DNA of 25,893 nucleotides. It comes from Chrysochromulina tobinii (Eukaryota; Haptophyta; Prymnesiales; Chrysochromulinaceae). The stretch is taken from positions 1-25,893 of the forward strand of contig JWZX01002692.1 of assembly GCA_001275005.1 (NCBI GenBank), read 5' to 3'. A model generated the notes under the pieces. That model saw nothing but the letters and a program-made list of their open reading frames with translations. It did not search any database and was not told the origin of the DNA. The position numbers and the translations under genes are program-made. Positions 18,179 to 25,893 of the stretch are shown here, piece after piece (the first letter of the stretch is position 1; each line of letters starts with the position of its first letter).

Positions 18179-21100
18179 ATGCCGCCGCGTCCTGCGTCGC
18201 CCAAGCCGGCGGCGAAGAAGAAGGACAAGGAAAAGGGAGAAAGCACCGCCCGCGCCGAGGGCGAAGGCACCGCCCGCGAGGGCAAGAAGCCCGCAGCTAA
18301 GAAGGCCGCCGCGCCGAGCGCGCGCAAGAAGGTTGATGAAGAAAATCTTGGCGAGAACTATGTTCAGGACCCGTCGGAGCCGCCGCGCGAGCCGGACCGC
18401 CTTCGCGTCTTCCTGAAGATTTCGGCCGAGACGGGCAACTCCGTTTCGTCGTGCGTCGCGTGCGAGTCCAAGTCCAACCACGCATGGGCGCTCGACTTTG
18501 ACGGCCAGCGCGCGGGTGCCTTCGTCACTCTCGACGGCGTCTTCTCGCAAGACGTGCCCGAGACGCACATGTACCCCTCGGTGGTGCAGGACCTCGTCAA
18601 CGAGTTCGTCACGTCCAAGCGCGGCGTCGCCACCCTCATGACGTACGGCCAGTCCGAAGCGGGCAGGGAAGCCCTCATGTACGGCGAGGCCGGCTCGCGC
18701 GTCAACCTGACGCCGCGTGCGCTGCCCGCGCCGCACCACATTCAACAGCAGCGCGCGCCCGGCATCGTACCGGCCGCGTTCAAGGCGACGCTCGCCCACG
18801 TGCCCACCCTCATCAATGCGGTACGCGCGAGCACCCCTCGCCGTCGCGCCCACCACAGCGCCAAATCTCATCCGAGTCCCCCAGTCCCCCCCGATGACCG
18901 CGTGCCCCCCGATGCCCCCCGATGACCACGTGCCCCCCGTGCCCCCCGATGACCGCGAGTCGTCTGGCGCGCTCTACTAATACCAGTGCGCTGCTCCCCC
19001 CTCCCCTCTCTCCGCGCGCAGGGCAACCAAGTTGAGGTACACATGGGCTGCGTCATGCTTCACATGGAACTCCTTCGAGATCTGCTCTCGCCGCAGTCGC
19101 GCGTTCATTTGATCGAGAGCCCACTCGACGGCGTGCAGCTCGATGGGCTTCACTGGCAGGCCATCACCGACGTCAAGGAGGCCGAAGGTCTGCTGCAGCT
19201 CGCGACGCAGAACAAGGCCGTGCACACCATGCAGGCCGACAATGGCTTCCTTGACGCGTGCCACATCATCACCGCCATTAAGCTCACGACCCACTCGCCA
19301 GAGGGCTCGAGTATCTCCAAGCTGCTCTACATGGTGGAGCTCGCGGCGCCGCCGCTGCCGCGCCCGTCGGGCGTGCCAGGCCTGAACGTCGAGGACTTTT
19401 GCGCTCTCAACTCGTCGCTGCGCGGCCTCATCGCCTCTCTGGGCGCCATGGCGCGCAAGGGCAACTCGCGCCCTCCGCTGCGGGACTCGAAGCTCACGCG
19501 CATCCTCTCGGGCTCGTTTGGCAAGGATCACATCCGATGCCACCTGTTCATCTGCGTCTCGCAGGAGCGGCAGCACGCGGAGACGACGGCCGAGCTCCTC
19601 TCGTTTGGTGCGCTCGCGAAGTGCGCCAAGCTCGGTCCCAACATCTACGAGGCGGCGGCGCCGCGCGCGCTCTGCTCCCAGCTGCAGGCGGACCTGGCGA
19701 CCATCGAGCTGCCGAACGAGGAGACGTACAACGAGATGTGCGACCAGATGAAGCCGCAGCCGGCGCAGCTTGAGAAGCTCGCCGCGGCGGCGGCCTCGCT
19801 CCGCAACAAGCACCAGCAGGCCATCGAGCACATGCTCCAGGCGCGCGGCTCGTTTGAGAACCAGCTGCAGCACCTCTCGATCGACTCGGACGGGATGCAG
19901 CTCGAAGTCGCGGCGCTCTCCCAGCAGAACGACGCGCTCCGCCGCCAGGTACGCTCCGTGCGCCAGGGCGAAGGCGTCGAGATGGCGATGGATGCGCTGC
20001 GCGAGTCGGACGAGCGCGAGCTCTCGGCGCTCTCGAAGCAGGTCAACGCGCTCCAGGAACGGCTCAACTCGGCCAAGCAGGAGCAGGCGCGCCTGCACTC
20101 GCAAGACCAGGAGAAGGGGCTGCACGCGCTCGTCGACGTGTCGCAGCAGCTCGTCGAGCTCGGTCGCAAGTACACGGACAAGGGCATGTACGCGCAGGCG
20201 CTCCCCGTGCTCCAGACGGCCCTGCTCTCTGCCGAGGTCGGCTCGAGCCAGAACCACAAGTCCGTCGTCGGCCCGCTCGCCGCGCTCGCAGACCTGCACA
20301 TCCAGCAGCGTCGCGAGGAGGAGGCCATCGTGCTGCTCAAGCGCGCGTACACGGTCGACAAGGAGGCGCTCGGCCCCGACGCGCCCGAAGTGGGCCACCA
20401 CCTCATCGGTCTGGGCACCGCGTACCACCAGCAGGGGAAGCTCGAGGCGGCCGCTCTCACCCTCGAGGAGGCGCGCTCGATCCTCGTGTACGCGCTTGGC
20501 GAGAAGGACGAGCAGGTGCTCCTCGTCAAGGAGAAGATCAAAAAGCTCTCCGTCATCGAGTTCGACTTCAACTCGGGCGCGTCCGGCTCCAATAGCGCCG
20601 CCAACTCGTTCGCAGCGCGCATGGAGGCGCGCCTAGCGCAAAAGGCGGTCAAGGCGGACCAGCTCAACCTCGAGGCGATCTCGAAGAAGCAGATCGCGGC
20701 CGACCTGCGCCGCCACGGGCTGCTGTCGGCGCGTGGCACCAAGGCGGGCGAGCACTTCAACTACGCCTCGCATGTGGCCGAGCGTGTCGCCACGGAGCAG
20801 GAGAAGCGCGCCGCGGGAGAGCGCCGCGAGATGCTCACTAAGAAGAAGCAAATCTTCCGTGAGCGGCTGCGCAAGCGCTCCGACCACGGCATGAACCACG
20901 ACGACGACTCGGACAACTACGAGGAGGAGGAGGAGGAGCGTCCCGAGACCTTCGCGGCGCTCGAGGCCGAGATGATGCAGGTGCTCGGCCGCTCGACGAA
21001 GGCGTCACAGACTGAGGACTGGACGGAGGTCGTCGACTGCGCCACCCAGATGGAGCAGCTCATGCACCAGGTGCGCAACAAGTCCAAGGGCGCTGCGTGC

Positions 21101-22207
21101 GCACTGCGCGTGCTCCGCTCAGGCGTCAAGCCGGTGGGTCAGGACGAGTCGCGCGCACGCTCGGCACTCGCCGTGCTGATGATGCTCGAGTGGTGCGTGC
21201 CCGTGTGCGACTCGGCCTTCCGCCAGGCCCTCGCCGGAGAGCGCTGGGTGCGCCGTCTCGTCGAGCTCGCTCGCAAGGACTCGTCCGAGAAGGCGCTCGT
21301 GCGCGCGACGGTGAGCCAGCTGATTGTCAATTGGAATTCGTGGTACGGCCTTGGCTTCGCCCAGGGCGTCGAGATGCTCGCGCGCGAGGGCTACGTGCTG
21401 CCTGAGTGCACGCGCATGCAGGACGGCACCGAGACGCCTCGTGTGATGGTCTCGCCCGACTCGAATGCGGGCCCGCTCATCCTTGGCGGGCTGCAGAACT
21501 CGCTCGCGGGCACCTTCGCCAAGGAGTCGACCGAGTCGGAGGAGCACGTGAAGCAAGAGATGGCCGTGATGCGTGATGACCTCGAGCTGCTCCGGCACGC
21601 TGTGCAGGCGCGCAAGGCCGGCAAGCTCGAGGTATCGGAGCTCGCCGAGGCGAGGCAGGCCGCCAACGACTGCTCGGGCTGGCTGCAGCGCCTCGGCGGG
21701 CTGCTCGGCTCGTCCGTCGGGGGCCAGCCGGGCCGCACGCACCGCGACTCGAACAACCTCGCGGGCTTCTCGGAGGCTACGAAGGAGGCGCTGCGCGTGC
21801 TCCAGCAAGAGATGGCGGTGCTCCATCGCACCTTCCAGGCCGCCTACCCCGGCCGCAAGGGCTTCGCGATGAGCAGCACGCCGCGCGCGTCCGAGATGGC
21901 GGCGGCGCAGCCATCGCGCTGCTCCTCCTCGGTCAGACGCCGCGCACGCGCGAGCTCTTCATGTCGGGCGCGGGCACCGGCGACGGCACCGACCGTGCCG
22001 TGCACGACTTTTTCGTTGGCACCTCGACGGGTGCCACCACGTAGAGCTCCCAGCAGCTGCGCGCTCGCTCGGCGGCGCCGACGGCCCTCGAGCAGCAGCT
22101 CACGCGTCGTGAGGATGCCAGCACGGCGCGTGGCGAGATCGACGGCCAGTCGCCACCGCACAACTCGCCTCGCGGCAACGACTCGCCCAGCCACCCGCCC
22201 GCCCTGA
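18179..22207 (+). CDS. Kinesin-like protein with degraded ATPase motifs, KLC-type TPRs, VHS and GAT-like domains (exons 18179-18820 and 19022-22207)
   Basis: The kinesin fold is traced from DRLRVFLKIS (about residue 60) through GVFSQDVPETHMYPSVVQDLV to LRDSKLTRILSGSFGKDHIRCHLFICVS and LLSFGALAKCAK (about 415). The P-loop position reads GQSEAGRE instead of GQTGSGKT; the NxxSSRSH and DLAGSE positions are also lost (ELAAPP). ATP hydrolysis is therefore unlikely, but microtubule binding may remain. After a coiled coil come TPRs of kinesin-light-chain type (about 585-720; ALPVLQTALL, ALGPDAPEVGHHLIGLGTAY). A VHS domain (about 880-1010; EDWTEVVDCATQMEQ, LMMLEWCVPVCDSAF, VSQLIVNWNSWYG) and a GAT-like helical stretch (about 1060-1115) follow, as in endosomal adaptors. 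From about 21899 the frame turns into Arg/Ser-rich sequence and ends at TGA 22205-22207; a one-base shift continues the plausible protein. Start ATG has TAA two codons upstream. Confidence 0.82.
18821..19021 (+). other. Intron of the kinesin-like gene, 201 bp, with TACTAAT branch site
   Basis: Donor AATGCG|GTACGC and acceptor GCGCAG|GGCAAC, phase 0, joining LINA to GNQVEV inside the motor fold. TACTAAT at 18975-18981 lies about 40 bases before the acceptor and matches the classical branch-point consensus; a C/T-rich tract follows. The part at about 18887-18957 is made of GATGACC and GTGCCCCCC pieces repeated several times. The reading frame is interrupted by TGA within it. Confidence 0.8.
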
Positions 22208-23893
22208 AGCCCTCGGGCGCCCGCGCCCGTCGTGCCCAAGCTCCGGCTGGGCGGTGGCATGAGCGGCGACTCTTGCAGCGCGCGCGCGGCGCCGGTGCCG
22301 CCGGTGAGCGTGCCTAAGATCAACATCAGCCGCACGACCGAGTCGTCGCAGCGCTCGGCGCGCAGCGCGGGCATCCCTACGATGGCGTTGCCGCCCGCGA
22401 AGCTCGACATGGGCGCGCAGCTCGAGGTGGCCCTCGCCGAGGACGATGACATCCGTCCACGCGCGGACGACTTCAACCAGATGTTAATGCAGGAGGTGGC
22501 CATCCTGCAGATGCAGGCCGAGGGCTGGAAGGCCGAGTGGTCGATCGCGATGTGGGAGAACGAGCAGCTTCGGGTTGTCCTCTTCGATGCGGAGAATGCG
22601 CTCGAGCAGCTGCCGCCCAAGGAGGTGGGCGAGGAGGGCAGCGAGGCCAATGAGGGAGCTGACGACGAGATGCAGTGGCGCGAGCTATGCACCTCGATCG
22701 CGCGCGCCGCCGACGAGGAGAAGGCGACGCCGCTCGAGGAGCTCAACATGGTGCGCGCTGAGCTTGAGCACAAGCGCTCGACGGCCTTCTCGACGCACGA
22801 CAACCAACAGCGGGCGGAGGTCGAGGCGAACGAGGCGCGCGCGAACGCGGACAATTGGCACGCGCAGTACGAGCGCGAGCAGTAGGTGCTCGAGAGCCTC
22901 GCCGCGCAGCTCAAGGAGATGCAATCTCGCTCCGCCGAAGCGCAGAAGACAGCGCGCGGCAACGAGCAGTCGTCGACCAGTGTCCGCGGGGCGAACAAGA
23001 AGCGCAACGAGGCAGAGGCGAAGCTGCACACGAAGAAGCCGCGAGGCCGAGATAAAGCTGACGGCCGTGTACAACGAGCACCGGCAGCAGCTCGAGAAGC
23101 TCCAGATGCAGATCCAGTTCAAGAAGTCGGAGCAGTTGGAGATCGTGCAGCAGATGAACCGATGGCGCACGCAGTGGGAGGAGGAGATGTCGGAGAAGAA
23201 CGCCGTCGCCGCCGAGCTGCTCACGCTGCGCTCCGAGTTCGAAAAGTCGTCGGGCATGTACGACAAGGAGATTGAGGAGCTCAAGGACATGCTAGAGCGA
23301 ACGCGCGCCGCGTCGGCCGAGCTGCGCGACCGCTGGGAGAACGCCGCTCAGCGCAAGAATGCGATCCTTGGGCAGCTCGACGGAGTGGACAAGGAGATGC
23401 AGCGTGCGATGATGTCCGCGCGCGGCGAGTCGCGCTCATTCGTGGCGACGGCGCAGCGCCTCAACGACGCCAAGGCTGCCGCGGAGAAGATGAAGGCGCA
23501 GGCGGACCAGGCGGAGGCGGACCGCGCAGCGGCCGAGAAGGATCTGGTCGCCGCGAAAGAGGAAACGTCCGGCAACGCCATCAAGCTCAACCAGGACGTC
23601 GATAAGCTACGTGAGAAGCTCACGGACGCCAAGATGCAGATCGAGGTGGGCGAGTCGCGCCAGCAGCAGCTCGACGCGGCGCTCCGAGAGCTCGAGCAGG
23701 CGCAGGGCGAGAAGGACGCGGTTGCGTCCGACGCGGCGTAACAGGCGGCTGGCCTCGCGGCCGACGCGGAGAATCTGCAGAAGCTGCTCGAGACGACGCG
23801 AGCCGAGTCGCTCGCGAAGCAGCAAAGCGCCTCGGCGCTGCGCGCGGAGCGTGACACGCTCTCGCACGAGCTCGCCGGGCTCAAGGCCGAGGA
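21899..23893 (+). pseudogene. Broken coiled-coil continuation of the kinesin-like gene
   Basis: Protein-like sequence continues past the kinesin frame, but only in pieces. Near 21900 one base is missing and the frame moves to AIALLLLGQTPRTRELF. TAG at 22042-22044 interrupts it. Between about 22208 and 22231 it moves to the frame beginning VVPKLRLGGGMSG, which holds a helical region (IAMWENEQLRVVLFDAENAL) up to TAG 22883-22885. The same frame then continues VLESLAAQLKEMQ to about 23038, where one extra base shifts it to REAEIKLTAVYNEHRQQ. That long coiled coil runs through TAA 23739-23741 and fades at about 23893. Each stop falls where a glutamine codon would fit. Sequencing error could explain the indels but less easily three substitutions. 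Confidence 0.7.
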
Positions 23894-24204
23894 CGATATC
23901 GAAACGATATCGCGACCTCCCGTCCATAATTATCGCACAAACCGACGAGTTTGGTATCTGGTAATGCGAACACAGGCACGTCGTCCAACTAACTTCGCAC
24001 AAACTCAGACACTTACCGAGACACGCACACCTGACCTGCGACGACTATGCGACGACCGACGTGACCCCACTGTAGACCTGACCTAACCTGACCTGACTTG
24101 ACCTGACCTGGCCCGAGTAGACCGCTCAGTGACAACTCACTTCTCACACAACTCACAGACCTACACTGCGGAGCAAATGAGCATTCTCTACACTCCTACA
24201 CAGC
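23894..24204. other. Non-coding stretch after the broken coiled coil
   Basis: Coding signal stops at CGATATCGAAACGATATCG (23894-23912), two copies of the palindrome CGATATCG separated by AAA. The rest is less GC-rich and contains a pentamer repeat and ACAACTCAC-type short repeats. It is the convergent gap before the 3' end of the PB1-like gene. Confidence 0.6.
24076..24110. repeat. Pentanucleotide repeat (ACCTG)n
   Basis: Seven consecutive pentamers ACCTG, ACCTA, ACCTG, ACCTG, ACTTG, ACCTG, ACCTG. Two units carry one substitution each. It is a simple microsatellite in non-coding DNA. Confidence 0.9.
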
Positions 24205-25176
24205 TCACTGGGGACGCACACTTGGGTTGGAGCGAGCCGCCTCGACAAACTGGATAAGGGAAATGAGCTTGGAACGCAGGGCAGGGGCCGACCATGCAGC
24301 CACTATGCCCCCCTTGCCGAGTACGATCGTGCCATCGGCAGCTACGTGCCCGGCTCTGTCTTGAAAGTAGTCGACCGAGAGCTCTCCGTTGAGCAAGGCC
24401 CGATAGATTTGGTCCTTGAGCTCTGACAGGCTCAGCTGCCCGTTCAGACCGCCAGGCACGAGTGGGGTTCCACGCGGGAGCAGGCCGAGGAGCCGGATCC
24501 GATGGCCCTGGCCAGGACCAAAGGCAGGCGCCGCCGCCGCCGACCCTGCCCCGGTCACTGCCGCCGCGGCCGCTGCCGCCGCTGCTGCTGGTGCTGCTGC
24601 TGCTGATGCCACCGTGGCCACAGCCGGCACAGGCGCCGCCGCCGCCCCCGCCACAGCCGCCCCACCTGCTGCTGGAGACGTCGATGACACCCCTGATGCC
24701 GCCGCTGCTGCCGGTGCCACCACTGCTGCCGCCGCTGCTGCCGGCTCCGCCGTGCCCCATGCAGGCCATGCTGGACGTGCCACCGCGGATGCCGACAGAG
24801 GCGTACCAGCGGCATGTTCGTCTAGCACGAAGAGTTTGGCCTTCTTTCTCGCGCGGGTCGTGTTTCTCGGGTTCCTGCCCGATAGCTCGAGCCAGTCGGT
24901 GACATCCGTCTCCTTTTTGATGAGCACGCGATCCCCGTCCTCGTCAAGGTAGTAGAGCCAACGAGGGTCATCCCGGTTGCCCAAGACCATTGTGTAGAGC
25001 TCTCCCTTGGTTGTTTCGGAGGGCATTTCCAATGTCTGACCAAGGCTGTTTGGCGACATCGCCGTGACAGTCCACGTCGGGCCTCTGACCGGTGCACGGA
25101 CGGGCGGGTCGTCGTCGTCGAAGACGGCAAACGGGTCAAGCCTGCCAGGACCCGATGGCGACAGAAAACTCGCCAT
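24205..25176 (-). CDS. PB1-like, alanine-rich protein of unknown function
   Basis: 323 residues. The ATG at 25176 is fixed by an in-frame TAG directly before it; stop TGA. An acidic N terminus is followed by a PB1-like segment (about 55-100): ELYTMVLGNRDD, then YYLDEDGDRVLIKKETDVTDW, which matches the acidic OPCA loop that PB1 domains use to bind a basic partner. A basic patch (TTRARKKAK) comes next. About 90 residues of alanine-rich low complexity (about 130-220) result from GCN repeats on the DNA. A compact C-terminal part (about 225-320) has IRLLGLLPRGTPLVPGG, LSELKDQIYRALLNGELSVDYF and KLISLIQFVEAARS and looks folded, but I do not recognise it. No membrane helix or signal peptide. The gene is divergent from the TPR gene at the right edge. 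Confidence 0.72.
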   Translation of the reverse strand: MASFLSPSGPGRLDPFAVFDDDDPPVRAPVRGPTWTVTAMSPNSLGQTLEMPSETTKGELYTMVLGNRDDPRWLYYLDEDGDRVLIKKETDVTDWLELSGRNPRNTTRARKKAKLFVLDEHAAGTPLSASAVARPAWPAWGTAEPAAAAAAVVAPAAAAASGVSSTSPAAGGAAVAGAAAAPVPAVATVASAAAAPAAAAAAAAAAVTGAGSAAAAPAFGPGQGHRIRLLGLLPRGTPLVPGGLNGQLSLSELKDQIYRALLNGELSVDYFQDRAGHVAADGTIVLGKGGIVAAWSAPALRSKLISLIQFVEAARSNPSVRPQ

Positions 25177-25706
25177 CTAGGTCCCTTGTGGCCTTGTGCT
25201 CCTCCCTGATGTGTCTGAGCAAAAGGAGTTTCGCGCCTGCAGCCGACACAATTTTGACAGCTGAAGTGACTGTGAAGAGGAACATAGTACCATTCACGAT
25301 AGCAACGTCGCATTGACTCGGGAATGTCTTTTGTAAGGACGCTCTTTTCCTTTAAGCCGGTGTGCGAGAAAGTGAAACGCCTCCTGTGTGGGGAAACACG
25401 TGATCTGACGTCATGATGACGTCATCACAGGCCCGACGCATGGAGGACAACGAGAAACGAAAGGAGCAGCTGAAGGCAGCGTCCGCCAAGTACAGGATAC
25501 TCACACAACCCTAAGATTCCGCGTGGTCCACGGCGCGACAACCTACCGTGCCGATTAACGGCCAGTGTGTAGCAGGCATGTGTCGGCCACCTCCGTCCAT
25601 AGCGATAGAGGCCCTTGTGCTAGGGAGGGAGTGTGCTAGAAGTCACACAGATACACATTCACATTCACACGCCGTCGTGTGTTTCACAGTTGCCAGCGCG
25701 CTTCAG
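25177..25706. promoter_or_regulatory. Divergent promoter region, PB1-like / TPR genes
   Basis: 530 bp between two opposite ATGs (25176 minus, 25707 plus). It contains a cluster of bZIP-type sites around 25397-25427 and a short CACATT-type repeat near 25650. I see no gene in it. Confidence 0.55.
25397..25427. promoter_or_regulatory. G-box plus paired CRE-type palindromes
   Basis: CACGTG at 25397-25402, TGACGTCA at 25406-25413 and again at 25417-25424. The second lies in the perfect 14-bp palindrome TGATGACGTCATCA (25414-25427). These are the core sites of bZIP and bHLH factors in many eukaryotes. The two CRE cores are 11 bp apart, about one helical turn. The cluster sits roughly mid-way between the two divergent starts. 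Confidence 0.6.
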
Positions 25707-25893
25707 ATGCCGTCCGCGGCGGTGAAAGCCTTCAATGCCGCAGTCGCGCACCGCGAGGCGGGAGACCTTTCTACGAGCGCACAGGCGTACCAGTCGGCCA
25801 TCGCAATGGAGCCGCGCATGGCCGAGGCGTATCTCAACGTGGCCTTCGTGCTATCGGAGCTTCGCCGCTTCGATGAGGCGGAGCACGCCTATC
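25707..25893 (+). CDS. TPR-repeat protein, N-terminal part (runs off the right edge)
   Basis: The ATG at 25707 opens a frame with no stop to the window end (62 codons). The translation begins MPSAAVKAFNAAVAHREAGD and continues with AQAYQSAIAMEPRMAEAYLN and ELRRFDEAEHAY. This is a textbook tetratricopeptide pair: W/A-G-Y/F-A-P spacing, the MEP turn and the A.AYLN start of the next helix. TPRs bind peptide partners. The function of the whole protein cannot be told from this part. It is divergent from the PB1-like gene. Confidence 0.75.
   Translation, partial: MPSAAVKAFNAAVAHREAGDLSTSAQAYQSAIAMEPRMAEAYLNVAFVLSELRRFDEAEHAY

Noticed and set aside
18977-20760. Long minus-strand open frames opposite the kinesin gene
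   Set aside because: They are Arg/Leu- or Ser-rich shadows caused by high GC; the plus strand encodes recognisable kinesin and TPR sequence.
21899-23893. Reassigned genetic code (TAA/TAG read as glutamine) to explain three in-frame stops, each fitting a Q codon
   Set aside because: The other long genes (C2 protein, anoctamin, glycosyltransferase, Sel1 kinase, kinesin 5' part) have no in-frame TAA or TAG over several thousand codons, and two genes end naturally at TAG. The same stretch also has frameshifts. Local decay or error is simpler, although TGA follows soon after both TAG ends, so it is not strictly excluded.
24076-24110. Telomere-like repeat
   Set aside because: The unit ACCTG does not match CCCTAA/CCCTAAA-type telomere repeats, the array is only 35 bp and genes lie on both sides.

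Overview
The window looks like nuclear DNA of a flagellated, GC-rich protist alga. Genes are long, sparsely interrupted by short GT-AG introns, arranged on both strands in mostly head-to-head pairs, and encode eukaryote-only families: anoctamin, C2 domains, receptor-like kinase, kinesin, VHS, WW, PB1 and an outer-dynein-arm docking-type coiled coil. Proline-rich SPPPP stretches plus a cysteine motif of the form CDDGGPG...C..G.DC.DCG make a haptophyte my best guess. That guess is inference from style, not from a marker gene. I see no rRNA, tRNA, CRISPR array or bacterial operon.

Layout. 1-4462 (-): one uninterrupted reading frame, running off the left edge, for a repeat-bearing, double-C2, multi-pass membrane protein. 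4463-5389: intergenic with a 17-bp repeat. 5390-8829 (-): an anoctamin/TMEM16 gene broken by one frameshift in a G run. 8997-10412 (+): a Caps_synth-type glycosyltransferase with a C-terminal membrane anchor. 10763-14490 (-): a two-exon Sel1-repeat protein kinase. 14833-15912 (+): a DNAJC17-like J protein with an added WW domain. 16186-17861 (-): a two-exon coiled-coil protein resembling the ODAD3/CCDC151 docking subunit of flagellar dynein. 18179-22207 (+): a two-exon kinesin-like protein whose ATP-binding motifs are all degraded, followed by kinesin-light-chain-type TPRs, a VHS domain and a GAT-like helical segment. 21899-23893 (+): its coiled-coil continuation, split by frameshifts and three stop codons. 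24205-25176 (-): a PB1-like, alanine-rich protein. 25707-end (+): the first exon of a TPR protein.

The most unusual object is the 18-24 kb locus: a predicted non-motor kinesin fused to cargo-binding modules (TPR, VHS, GAT-like), sharing a 317-bp divergent promoter region with the flagellar docking-type gene, and with a tail that seems to be decaying behind a frameshift. The second is a shared 10-bp-periodic repeat filling the introns of two unrelated genes. Intron boundaries, frameshift positions and domain names were read by eye and have not been tested against RNA or databases.
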